From NCBI GenBank assembly GCA_963281155.1, contig CAUJLY010000002.1, positions 4,092,001-4,156,000 on the forward strand: 64,000 nt of DNA. The letters are read 5' to 3'. Under the pieces are notes generated by a model that saw only the letters and a program-made list of their open reading frames with translations, was not told where the DNA came from and searched no databases. This document shows positions 44,862 to 64,000 of this stretch, piece by piece. The DNA comes from Rhabditophanes sp. KR3021 (lineage: Eukaryota > Nematoda > Chromadorea > Rhabditida > Alloionematidae). A program made the position numbers and the translations under genes. Every line of letters begins with the position of its first letter. Position 1 is the first letter of the stretch.

Positions 44862-46195
44862 ATGAGTTATACTTTAAATGTTGTTACCTTGAATTGCTGG
44901 TAAGTCTATTTTCAATATTATCTCTTGACCTCAAAATATTATAGGGCAATTCCGTTTCCATACCCCTTTGGATCAACAGCAAGGACCAGAAGGATCCAGG
45001 CAATAGCCCAAACGCTGCTTGACTCAAATTACGACGTCGTTTCACTTCAAGAGGTTGCTTACAACTTAAAAAACTTTTCTATTATCATATGTTTTAGCTA
45101 TGGTCGGAGAAGGACTTTCATTACATAACAACCTTCCTCAAAGAAATCTTCCCCTTCGCACATTACTTCCATAGTGGGTTCATGGGTAGTGGTACTTGTG
45201 TAATCAGCAAATTCAGAATAGTATCCACTTTAAAGCATAACTACTCCTTAAATGGATTTGCTCATCACATCCATAGGGGAGATTGGTTTGGAGGGAAGCT
45301 AATTGGAATGGTTGAGATTATGGTTGGCAGAATGAAGGTAGCCATTTACACGACTCATCTCCATGCAGAGTACAATAGGCACAATGATCCATATCTTCCT
45401 CATCGTCTTATACAAGCCTATGAAGTCGGCCAATTCGTAAGATATACTTCGCAAGGTGCCGATTTAGCCATAGTAACAGGCGATTTCAATATTGAACCTC
45501 AGGACCTGGCTTACAAGGTAGTTACAGATGTCGCTGATTTAAAGGATGCTTGGGTTGTTAAGCCGAATGTTATGGAGATATCAGGGATGACCTGCGATAG
45601 ACCAGACAACTGCTTTACTAACCTCAAACTTAAGCAGGACAATCCTCTTGGCAAGAGATTAGACTACATCTTTTTCAAGGAGGGGTCCTCAGCAGTCAAG
45701 TTAATATTCTGTGACAATACTTTTGATGTAATTCCGGGATCCAAAATGAATTATTCCGATCATCTGGGGGTTTACGCCAGATTTACTTTGCAACAATCTG
45801 CGGACAGAACATTTAATTTTAACACCATTTTATCAGTCGATGAAAATATGATGGAAGAAGCTCTTGCCATCCTGGATCAAGGTCAACTTAGAGCACAATA
45901 CGATAAGAAACTATTTGCCGTCATTTCATCTCTACTTGGCATTGCTTTAATAACCTCCTTCTTCTTCAATTTCTGGGAGTTTAAGATTTTGGTGAACTTA
46001 GTCCGACTGGTGCTGACTTTAGTGCTAGGTTTTTCAGTTTGGCACTGGCTAATCATTTTGACAATCGAAATCAAGGGGTTAAAAGAGTCAAGAAGTTCAT
46101 TTAAGGAAGTTCTAAAGAAATCACCATCCTCCATCAACGACTCCATTCATTCAACTCAAAGTACCAGATCAAGTGAACGGATGGTATCAGACTAG
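44862..46195 (+). CDS. Neutral sphingomyelinase, SMPD2-like
   Basis: A membrane-bound phosphodiesterase that cleaves sphingomyelin to ceramide and phosphocholine. Three exons (44862-44899, 44945-45053, 45098-46195) encode 414 residues. The endonuclease/exonuclease/phosphatase core shows VVTLNCW, VVSLQEL (metal-binding Glu), GSGTCVIS, THLHAEYN, VTGDFNIEP and NYSDHLGV (catalytic His). Two C-terminal transmembrane segments (about residues 315-360, including ISSLLGIALITSFFF) are typical of SMPD2. A helical basic Ser-rich tail follows. It is the first of three closely spaced same-strand genes; 187 bases separate it from MRPL22. Confidence 0.92.
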
Positions 46196-46382
46196 CTTTA
46201 CATATTATACTGAATCAGAAGTAGCTTTAGGGGAAAAATGCACTTACTTAATCACTAGCCAATCATCTTAAAAATATATAAAGAGAATTTATTATTTTGA
46301 TTGTTTCTATTAATAGGTTTTATTGGCCTTGCTATTTTTGTTCAACTAATTATATGTTTTAACTCCTAAATATTTATTAGAT

Positions 46383-47087
46383 ATGTTGGCAAGGAGGCAA
46401 TTAGGATTATTTCTGAAAAATAATGTATCAACAGAACCACCACCAATCTTGCAAGCAATCACAAATGCAGAGAAATGGAAAAAAAGAACCGAACTAAGGA
46501 GACCGAAAATGCAGAGAGATGAAACCATAGCCCCAAAGGTTTACTATGCCCCAGAGTGGAATCTTGAGGCCGAAGATGATTTTGAATTGACTCCCCTTAA
46601 AAAATATGGGATGACTCCGAAAAAGTGGGAGTATTACAACCAGACAGTTTGGCCAGTTGATTACATCGTTCCCGAAACTGGTTTGCCTAAATCTAGAGAA
46701 GTGTTCCATGTTCGCGAACAAATCCATTTTTCGCCCAAACGTGCATGGCAAGCGTGTGAGCTAGTTTGTTGTATGAATGTAGACGAAGCAATTCTACAAC
46801 TCCAATTGCAACAGAATAAGGGATGTCTTATGCTGGCCGAAGTTTTAGAAGAAGCTAAGAAAAGAGCCAGTCATGAATTCGGAATTGAATTTAATAGCGG
46901 TATGCATGTTGCCGAAGCTTTTGCAATCCAGTCAAATATAATCAAGGGGGTTAGAAGACATGCCAGAGGAAACTTCAATCAAATTAAATATCGTTACATT
47001 GACTTGTATGTTAGGTTAGAAGAAGGTGATGGGCCTCAATTTAAAGGAAGGTTAAAGCCAAAGAATGGCTGGGAAAAAGGCAGATGA
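46383..47087 (+). CDS. mrpl-22: Mitochondrial ribosomal protein L22 (uL22m)
   Basis: A single exon of 234 residues. After a basic, cleavable-looking leader and an acidic linker, the uL22 core starts at SPKRAWQACELVCCMNVDEA (about residue 120), with EEAKKRASHEFGIEFN and a C-terminal HARGNFNQIKYRYIDLYVRL that carries the conserved RGR-like hairpin and final strand. The long N-terminal extension is normal for metazoan MRPL22. It belongs to the large subunit and lines the exit tunnel. It is flanked by nSMase (187 bases) and CCDC12 (186 bases) on the same strand, which fits a nematode operon with trans-spliced downstream genes. Confidence 0.93.
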   Translation: MLARRQLGLFLKNNVSTEPPPILQAITNAEKWKKRTELRRPKMQRDETIAPKVYYAPEWNLEAEDDFELTPLKKYGMTPKKWEYYNQTVWPVDYIVPETGLPKSREVFHVREQIHFSPKRAWQACELVCCMNVDEAILQLQLQQNKGCLMLAEVLEEAKKRASHEFGIEFNSGMHVAEAFAIQSNIIKGVRRHARGNFNQIKYRYIDLYVRLEEGDGPQFKGRLKPKNGWEKGR

Positions 47088-47273
47088 GTACATTGATTAT
47101 CTAAGAAATAGATCTGTTAAATATTCAATTTAATAGCCTAGTTGTTGTTAGTAGATAGAAGGATTTTTAATATATCTCACATTAAACATTTCGTTTACTA
47201 TTTTTGCATTGGTTTGTATTGACCATCTATTATTTTAAATATACAGCTTTTGGCATATAATTTAAGTTTAGGC

Positions 47274-47793
47274 ATGAAGATCCAGGAAGAAGAAGATATT
47301 CTTGAGGAACTACTGAACGCAGAGAAAAATGCAGCTGCGAGGAAACGGCGTTTGTTAGAACAAAAACAAAATTTTGGGGAATTTAGAAACGGATTATCAA
47401 GCAAGGGACTTGAACAAATTAAAATATTCCGAAATTACGAACCAATGGATGTTGATCTCAAAGCTGGGGAGGGACCAAATGAAATTCATAGTCACCTACA
47501 TGTGGTAGATGAACAAATTAAAGAGCATCTTGAATATGGAAAAGAAACTACCATTAGTGATGAATTGGTAAGTTTTAATTAATCAAACGCACAAAACTCA
47601 TCATTTCTAGGATATAACGAAGCTTCAGCCAAGGAAATTGGACTGGGATTTAAAACGCGATGAAGAAGGTATTGTAAATAAATTAGATAGAAGAACTCAA
47701 AAGGCTATTATCCAACTAATTGTACAAAAGTACGCCGACAAATCTGAATCTCTTGATGAAATTGTAAATGCAGCCACTTCAGGGCTTGATTAA
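47274..47793 (+). CDS. ccdc12: CCDC12/Cwf18 spliceosome-associated protein
   Basis: Two exons (47274-47567 and 47611-47793) encode 158 residues. The N-terminus is a coiled coil (MKIQEEEDILEELLNAEKNA, then AARKRRLLEQKQ); the C-terminal half reads DITKLQPRKIDWDLKRD and RRTQKAIIQLI, the cwf18 signature. The protein is a late-stage (activated/C complex) spliceosome component. The start at 47274 is preferred over an in-frame ATG 24 bases upstream because a TTTAAGTTTAG acceptor ends two bases before it, which suggests trans-splicing. Third in a row after nSMase and MRPL22. Confidence 0.93.
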
Positions 47794-48296
47794 CTTTCTT
47801 TTGTATTATTACTTTGTCTTTAATTCATCCTTTGCAGTAAGAAAATCAAATAAAAGAGATTTCACCAAACCGTTAGATTAGTTTTTGGTTGCAAAAAATA
47901 CCTTTACAATCCATTAACTTTTATTTGAAAGGAATAAAAATACTCATATACACATGTTTAGTATAATACTTGGCCAATCTCACGACACTAAACTAAACCA
48001 GATTGATGAATCCTTTTTTAGTAGTAATAAAATATGTCTTCTCATTTATTTCCATATTAAACTAAATTTGATTAAATGATCCATGTTATTATTTAATCAC
48101 TAGTCAAAAACCTTAAACATAATTATTTTTGGTCAATGACATTTTTTTAAATAACTGCTGGAACATTCTATTATAAATAGAAATTGCAACGCCATTTCTC
48201 CAACACAAATTTGAATTTTCAAAATCTACGTATTAAAATAACTTACTTTCACTCATATAAAAGCCAACATCTTACAAAACACATTTTTTTTCAAAA
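47794..48296. other. Intergenic, CCDC12 to orphan gene
   Basis: About 500 AT-rich bases, no recognisable gene or repeat. It contains the promoter of the following orphan. Confidence 0.4.
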
Positions 48297-49540
48297 ATGA
48301 ACTCTAATCAAAAAATGGAGCTCATTGAAGACTTTATGATCAAGTTTCGGTCCTCTCATTCTGATCGAAAGAATTTACTGCTATCAACACTGATAGACAA
48401 CGTAAGGTTAGTACAATTCTTCTGTTAACACACCAATTAAAGATTCTTTTTAGAAGCGACTGGAATGTAAATTTTGCCAAATTGTTTGCCGACTTAGGAT
48501 GGAAGAAAAACAATATTTACAATAACATCTTGCAAATATTGCATTCTCGACCAGAGATTGTCCTCGAACCAGAAGGGCAACTGGATTTTATTATTACTGT
48601 TCAAAGACCAAATGACCAAAAGGTCTTGTGTGATTTAATTTCGAGGTCTAAGCAAAAGAACAAGAATGGTATTACATTTACTAAAAAACCTTCTTATTTT
48701 TTGTCTGCATACGATCATGGCTTGTCTGAACAAAAGGCTGCAACGACCATTCCTAAAGCCAAGGTGAATGTAAAGTCTAAGATTGGAGACAATCAATTTA
48801 CACACAAAACTCCTTTTGGTAATTCCAAGACGTTCACTTACACTATGGGTGAGGGAGTCAAAAATGTAAAAAGTGAACCGTCCGTCAAACCTGAACTTGT
48901 GGTTAAGAAACTATCATCTGGTCTTGTAATTACCAGACCTCCAATTATTGAAAGAAATCAAGCGAAGAAACCGAATCTACATGTAAAGCTCTTTCAAAAC
49001 ATGTTACCTTCTGGATGTCTAGTAACTTGCTGCCATGAGAAGGTCAACGAAAAGGACAAAATCAAACGCCCGATTCCAGTTATCTCTCCCAAAGTAGCTA
49101 CCAATATTCAAATTAAGACATTCAAACAGGGCAAAAAAACTTATTCGTTTCCTGTTAATAATGCACTGATTGCCGAAAAGCCATTAAATAATGAAAGAAA
49201 GGACCTTGACAAATGTCCTGAAAACGAAGTTACACCAACCACCAAAGACAAAAGACAACAAGTCAAATATGAAGGCTTTTTGTTTGAAGAAGGAATAACA
49301 ATCCATGAAGGAGCAATTGAAGAAGAATGGGATGGCGTTAATTTCGATGGAATTAGTGATGATGAAACTGACTCCGGGTTTCCTTCAGTCTGTGGCAGTC
49401 CTTTTACTGAATCCCTCAACAACCACTCCTTCGATCAAATCAGCCAAGCCTTCAATTCATTCAACTTATTGGATACTCCATCTTTCGGTCAACATAGCTA
49501 TTATGGTAAGTACACGTGGAATTATAGCAACAACAGTTAA
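48297..49540 (+). CDS. Unrecognised 398-residue protein
   Basis: Two exons (48297-48406 and 48454-49540) join in frame. The first about 95 residues look like a small helical domain ending LHSRPEIVLEPEGQLDFIIT, which faintly recalls a LOTUS or winged-helix module. The middle is basic and Lys/Pro/Val-rich without domains. It then turns acidic (EEEWDGVNFDGISDDETDSG) and ends in a Ser/Phe/Asn-rich tail (FNSFNLLDTPSFGQ). That make-up, with an ordered head and a long disordered tail with short acidic and aromatic motifs, is common in germline or RNA-regulatory proteins, but I cannot assign a function. The last codons could be intronic because a GTAAGT lies at 49506. Confidence 0.65.
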
Positions 49541-50600
49541 ATGCAAATAGAATAAAGATAATTTATAAGTATTATTCATATCATAAAACCATTAACTGAT
49601 CTTCCTTTATTAACAAGGCTGTTTTCATTACATAGATACTTTTATTTCTTTGCTAATAAACTAAAATAAAGATATTTAAAATAATTTCGAAAATATTCGC
49701 TTGGAGGTTGTCGATTATTCTTTTATTGCTTCCGGATGCTGTGTTTTTGCGGGTAAAATATTCCGGATTTTAATTATGAGAAACACAAGATAGGCCAACT
49801 TGACAAAAAATGACGAGCCGCGTGATTTGGATAAAGAAGCCCAACAAGGCAGGATGTCTAGGAGTTATTGGTTTAGAATTATGGATGATCCTTTGACAGA
49901 AGAAAGTTTAAAGAAATCTCGTTTATTCGATGTCTGGAAAGAATAAAACCTTCAATGGATTTTATGGGTCTCTTGATGTGATGTCAAGATTGGGTAAAGT
50001 AGCTGCATATTTAAGAATCTTCAGGAGGCATATGCAAGCTCCAAATGGAATGGATGGATTTAATTACTTGTTTCCGGATTTTCCCTTTGATTTAGATACT
50101 AAGATTATGGAATCTTGCACAAAGCATATTTGGGCAGGTAAACATTTAACAATTTATTAAATAATACATATTTTAACAAATGATTAATTAAATATATTGC
50201 TCGTAGGATTGCATGGATATGATTGCACATGAAATAGAAGATGGAACAACTTTCTTTTACAATAAATATCCAAGCTCGTCAGAATACTCTTTATTGAAAT
50301 TAGATTACTTCAAAAAAGAATTAACAAACTTAAATACAGACTTTTCCTCAATTGCTTCAAATAACTGGAATATCACTTGTAGTTGTGAGAAAGAAAGCCT
50401 TTGGATATGATATTGACTTGGATTTATGTATTGATATCAATGAATGCCTAAATAGTGATGCTAAATGTAGAAGAGATGAAGTGTGTGTCAACAAAATAGG
50501 AGGTTTTTCATGCTTATGTAAGCCAGGATTCGTCAACAACAAAAAGGGAAATGTGTTAATATTAATCCTAAGAAAATGACTTGGGATAGTCACAATTTTA
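49541..50600 (+). pseudogene. Fragmented EGF-domain gene
   Basis: A plus-strand stretch holds several short open pieces. One (about 49930-50140) reads YGSLDVMSRLGKVAAYLRIF up to a GTAAAC donor; another (from about 50208) is acidic and aromatic. A final piece (from about 50425) contains one calcium-binding EGF domain: [26 protein letters not shown], then KPGF. Frames change between the pieces (near 50375 for instance), and no start with signal peptide was found. Either it is a decayed gene or its introns are not visible to me. Secreted or membrane origin is implied by the EGF. The first 270 bases (49541-49810) show nothing. Confidence 0.4.
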
Positions 50601-50689
50601 GTCCTTTTGCCTTAAGTACTTACTAAATAAAAATACGAGTTCCGTCAATTTTACCGAATTCGAAATAGTGGTGATAATGGCAATCATTA

Positions 50690-50850
50690 AATCTATATAC
50701 CCATACCCATAAAAACCTTTAGGAAATATCCAAAATCGCTAATTTTGGGTGTCGGGGAAAACGAAGTGGGTTGGGTATGAGTAGGGCTAAAAAATGGATA
50801 AAAATGAGTATGGGTAAATTACCGATACCCATATATAGGTTCAATAATAA
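50690..50850. repeat. Short repeat-like segment with tacccata motifs
   Basis: The motif tacccata, or its complement tatgggta, occurs several times in both orientations within about 150 bases (tatacccatacccata, gagtatgggtaaat, cgatacccatatata), with a G-rich core (gtgtcggggaaaacgaag). This could be a small non-autonomous element or decayed satellite. No target-site duplication was established. Confidence 0.35.
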
Positions 50851-50955
50851 CTAAATACAATAAACAAACATTCATGACAAGTGAAAATTGAAGAAGCAAA
50901 AAAAGTTATTATTAAAAGTCATTAAAATTATACAAACACATGTTCAAAATACATG

Positions 50956-52112
50956 TTATTCTTTCTCATAATCTTCGAGTCCTCCATCAGCAATAGCAAA
51001 GAAACATTCAGCTTCTGGAAGCAAAGGACTTTGAAAAAGCTTCGCCATCTTTTTACCCTTCTTCTTAGTCTTGTCGAATGAGATTCTAGTTTGACAAGCA
51101 TGTGCAAGTACATGGCCACCGGAACCAACTTTATCAGGAGCTCCAAAAATAGCCGACCCATCAACGGTAGCACATACTTGATTTGTCATGACAACAGCCA
51201 CACCATACTCACAGGAGAGTCTCATCAAATGCCTGAGGAATCTATTCAACGCCATTTGCCTGTCAGCCAATTCACCTCTCCCACTAAATTCATTACGGAA
51301 CAAATTGATCACACTATCAACAATAACCAACGAGTATTTAGATGCCGCCAGCAAAGCCGAAGCTTGAACCATCATATCCATTTGATGCTGGGTGTTGAAG
51401 ATTCTAGCAACAGAAATGTTATCAAGAACGCAATCGAAATTCAATCCCAATTTATCAGAGATTTCAACGATTCTCTCAGTTCTGAACGTACCCTCCGTAT
51501 CCAACCAAAGACACCGGCCTTCACCACCACCTTCATCGGCAGGCAATTGGCAGTTGACAGCTAAAGTATGACATAATTGAGACTTACCAGAGCCCGACTC
51601 TCCAAACACTTCTGTCATGGATCCAGTCTCGATACCACCCCCCAAAATCCTATCCAGTTGCCTTGATCCAGTCCTTATTTTGATTAGGTTTTGGCGCTGC
51701 TCCAAAACTTTGTCTGCTTTTGTAAAGCCTACATCCATCAGTTTCCTTACTTCGATAAGGATCTTTGTAGCTTTGGCCTCAGATATGCCATCATAAGACA
51801 TAATCTTCCTTTTTGTCACCATCATGACCGACTCAATTGTGTTATGTCCATAAGATCTTAATATATCAGTGTCTTTTTTTGTTAGACCGTATTTCTAAGG
51901 CATAAAAATGGTTACATTATCAAATAAATTGATGATTTTACCTCGAGGTTAGATATCTTTTGATACCCTAATTGACATTCATCAATTTCTTCTTCGGGTT
52001 CTCCTTGGGTGGTAGTATCATCTGTTTTGATTTTTGAAAAAGTTGGATTAGTTGTAGTTGTAGGTGAAATTTCTTGCTTCTTAACTCGCGTGTTTTTTGG
52101 ATTTGCGATCAT
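50956..52112 (-). CDS. rad-51: RAD51-family recombinase
   Basis: A strand-exchange ATPase of homologous recombination. Two exons (52112-51942 and 51894-50956) encode 369 residues. An acidic Thr-rich leader is followed by the N-terminal helix-hairpin-helix domain (about residues 52-110). The core begins TGSRQLDRILGGGIETGSMT. Walker A is GESGSGKS; RAD51 and DMC1 nearly always have GEFRTGKTQ here. The rest is canonical: LPADEGGGEG, WLDTEGTFRTERI, Walker B SLVIVDSV, FSGRGELADRQM, YGVAVVMTNQV (loop 2 start), and PEAECFFAI. RAD51 versus DMC1 cannot be settled. The divergent Walker A and loop 2 suggest fast evolution, not loss, because the lysine and Ser/Thr remain. Confidence 0.88.
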
Positions 52113-52359
52113 TATAGATTAAGAAAATAGTTAAGTTAAATATAGCATATAACTAATATGGTGCAACGTCTGGGTAGTAGAATGGCGCTGAGTTTGTCTT
52201 GAAAAGAAAAAACAAATTCGAAAATGGTTGTTTAATAAAAATGCTGCTATTGTACAGAGACATTTTGAGTGAAATTTATTTTTAAATATTATACAGAATA
52301 AGCTCGTTCAAATTATACATGTTGGTTAAACAAAAAATGTAGAATGCAATCAATGGGTT

Positions 52360-53409
52360 CTAACCAGATGGAACAGCTGGGGCGCTGGCAATCGTCTTTA
52401 TAATAGTATTTGAATCTGCTGGAGCACCGCTTACAAGTGCACTGAAGGCTGAATTAGCAAAAACGCGGCATTCGCAGAACGCGCCAGTAGTGAGCGTCAC
52501 TTTCGTATTAGTGTCCTTTCTAAGAACTTCTAAACTTCTTGTACCAACGGAACACTTAGCAAATCCAGATAGACACGTAACATCAGTTGTGTCGCAAACT
52601 AATTCATTGATAAAGTTTGGAAAATAGTTGTCTGGGAGCTTGCGCCAAGTCCAGCATTTATTACATAAGTTTAAAGTTCCTGTGTTGTCGGTATCAAATC
52701 CTTTGGCAGTGCAAGAAATATTAAACCTAGTTCCAAGTGAAGAAGCTAGCAGTGGAGTAGGAGTTCCTGCTTGGCGCTTTCTTCTACGATGATTGTTCTT
52801 CTTACTTTTGTTTTTTTTATCCTCTTCTTTTGAATCACAGTCGTCCTCGGAATCAGAATCATTGTCCTCACCGCATTTATCATATTTTTTATATGTGTTT
52901 TTTGTTGGTTTTCCCCATTCATAATTAGATGGATCGTTACTCGTAAATCTGTATTTACTGCAGACGGACGTTGTAGTTGCATTGGTAACAGTTACCATTG
53001 AAGCGTCAATCATTCCAACCTGTACAAGTCTTTGTGCTAAATCATCTCTGCATTGCATACAGTCTGGTGTTGTACAATCCATCATTGTGCTTATCGCAGG
53101 AAGCTCAATTTCCAAATTATCGTTCGAATTCACGTAAGTGAGATCTGCAAAGCTAGCCAAGGCCTCTTCGATTGATGTAGCCAAAAAGCGATTATCATAT
53201 GCGAAACAATCACCTCCACTTGTTGGTTTTACACATGGACACTAAAAATATCTTTATTTTGATATTACTTCACTTACTTGAATGCCATTTGGCGAAGCAG
53301 TAGACTGTTGTTGACTATAATATGCATTTCTCTGTGCTCTGTTTCTTCTTGATCCATAAATTTCGATCAAAAAAGAAGCAGTCAATATAATTATTTCAAA
53401 CAATTTCAT
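52360..53409 (-). CDS. Secreted proprotein with furin site and Cys-rich end
   Basis: Two exons (53409-53278 and 53241-52360) encode 337 residues. A signal peptide (MKLFEIIILTASFLIEIYGS) precedes a Cys-containing propeptide (CPCVKPTSGGDCFAYDNRF; MMDCTTPDCMQCRDDL). A very acidic then very basic stretch ends in the furin-type site RRRKRQ (about residue 185). The C-terminal domain of about 150 residues has paired cysteines: CNKCWTWRKLPDNYFPNFI, CDTTDVTCLSGFAKC, GAFCECRVF. This pro-region/furin/cystine-rich layout is that of growth factors and cystine-knot cytokines. No family is recognised with confidence; a nematode-specific ligand is my inference. Confidence 0.75.
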
Positions 53410-54113
53410 AGCAATGTAGATATTTCATATAAATTGTAATAAAGTCTCCGACTAAAGTGTGTATATCACTATAAAAAATGATTCACCACAATTTGTATGA
53501 TGTACAAAGGATGTAATGCTTTGTCCTCCTCTAACAAAATTATAGTTAAATGAAATTAAGCTGATTAAACAAGGGTTATGTAAAAGACATATTTATACAA
53601 ATTCATGTAAAAAATTGGTATAAGTGCAGAGTAAAATATTATTTATTACGGAACAAATTAAGCAAAAATGTATCGGTTTTACGTTTATAGGAAGTTAGTG
53701 TAAATAAAGGAAAAAACTAGTTTGTAATAGCGGACATTGTTTTCTTGAACTTTACTAAAATGTGCAAATTTCTAGTACAGAAGAGTGATGTTTAGTGTAA
53801 ATAAAGTAGATTCCATGAAATTCGGATTCCATCTGGACTCATTGATCAAACAACAATCATTTTCGCCCTATTTAGTATTCTCTTTGGTATTGTTTTAGAA
53901 ACAGTGTCGAAATTTGTATAATATTAAATATATAATGTGACATGTGTTTTTCGGATTGACCTTATCAAACACAATCATTAATCTTTCAATCATGGGTATT
54001 AAAAAAGCATATTCTTGATTACTCAAGGTCTATTTTTTGTTTATTTAATGTATTTAGTAGAATGTGTGTTTTAAAATATATTTATTTAAGGTACCATACA
54101 ACAAACAATTTAT
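53410..54113. other. Intergenic, secreted ligand 5' side to NALCN 3' end
   Basis: About 700 AT-rich bases. One phrase (gtgtaaataaag) appears twice near 53699 and 53796. No gene is recognised. Confidence 0.4.
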
Positions 54114-63526
<9,413 letters not shown>

Positions 63527-63599
63527 CTTGAAAATTAGATCATTATTAGTACGAGTTAAATTAGTTGATTAATTATATTTCTAAATTTTAATGTTTTTA

Positions 63600-64000
63600 G
63601 TTGAAAATGCTCTATCGCAATATTACGATGGCACCTCATATATCTGAATATTAGCTGAAAGTCATTCATATCTTTGGCAATATTATGACCGAATAAAGCT
63701 TTCTTAATATAGTCTGTTTATATTAGTTGCAACAAGATCGCCTCATACTGGTGTTATTACTACTATAGTTCGACAAGTAGAAAATAGGACTATTGCTCGT
63801 GGTTTAGGAAATCAGTTTGCAAGGCAAGCATCATTGGAAGAAAAGCCACCGAGTAAAACATCTAGGAATGAAGATAGTTTGACTGTTGCTAGAAGTGTGT
63901 CTTTTAAAGAGAATAGTACGTTTAAAAGTCAAGTATGTTATGATTGATAACGGACTGAATCATTATCCAAATGGAAGTTATCAAAATGCTCTGTATTTAA
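63600..64000 (+). pseudogene. Intronic GIY-YIG-like family, copy 11 (cut by window end)
   Basis: The 5' part of another copy, antisense in the NALCN intron beginning at 63527. Its start phrase (gatcgcctcatactggtgtt, 63728-63747) matches the phrases at copies 1, 2 and 4. A following frame (IVRQVENRTIARGLGNQFAR, then VARSVSFKENSTFKSQ) resembles the first exon of copy 10. The window ends before the diagnostic domains. Confidence 0.5.

Overview
The window is AT-rich eukaryotic nuclear DNA, densely packed with intron-containing genes on both strands. It most likely comes from a nematode. The supporting signs are a DUF23/GT92 glycosyltransferase, a fast-evolving F-box protein, a nematode-type lipocalin, an SH2-tyrosine kinase of the Fer-like type, constitutive introns of only about 40-50 nt, strong TTTTAG/TTTCAG acceptors lying just upstream of several start codons (suggesting spliced-leader trans-splicing), and closely spaced co-oriented genes that look like operons. 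The exact clade cannot be read from the sequence.

Layout. 0-3 kb: a decayed SH2-tyrosine kinase and a CDK-like kinase (+). 4.2-8.6 kb: aspartyl aminopeptidase (-). 9-12 kb: a small secreted peptide, a lipocalin and a BRCT-like protein (-). 12.2-13.7 kb: UBXN4 (+). 13.8-21.8 kb: a minus-strand chain in transcription order of seryl-tRNA synthetase, a two-LIM protein, methylmalonyl-CoA mutase, a small membrane protein and RPB4. 22-28 kb: an RBM5/10-like protein (-), survivin/BIR (+), an exostosin-like remnant (-), a secreted orphan (-) and the actin-like BAF53 (-). 29-35.5 kb: an SRA1-domain protein (+), a small orphan (+), SFSWAP (-) and PAM16 (+). 35.6-42 kb: EXOC8 (-), GT92 (+) and F-box (+). 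42.8-47.8 kb: a glycine/alanine-rich repeat gene made of micro-exons (+), CISD3 (-), then nSMase2/SMPD2-like, MRPL22 and CCDC12 in a row (+). 48-53.4 kb: an orphan (+), an EGF fragment (+), RAD51 (-) and a secreted furin-site protein (-). 54.1-64 kb: the C-terminal half of the NALCN sodium-leak channel (-).

Main discovery candidate. Normal introns here are about 45 nt, yet eleven introns in six different genes are about 0.5-1.6 kb long. All eleven contain a copy, in various states of decay, of one gene family, and every copy lies on the strand opposite to its host gene. Pieced together, the family has an N-terminal region, a C2H2-like zinc finger, a GIY-YIG-like nuclease module resembling LEM-3/ANKLE1 (or the endonuclease of Penelope-like elements), and a conserved acidic C-terminal motif. 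Some copies carry their own short spliceosomal introns, which argues for spread at the DNA level. It looks like a dispersed intron-dwelling nuclease gene or element family. No mobility or activity can be shown from the sequence alone.

Other points are a gene built from 84-bp exon+intron tandem units with GC-AG introns, single-base frameshifts in conserved genes, and a few decayed genes. Most exon junctions given here were checked for phase, and the summed exon lengths give complete reading frames, except where an entry says otherwise.
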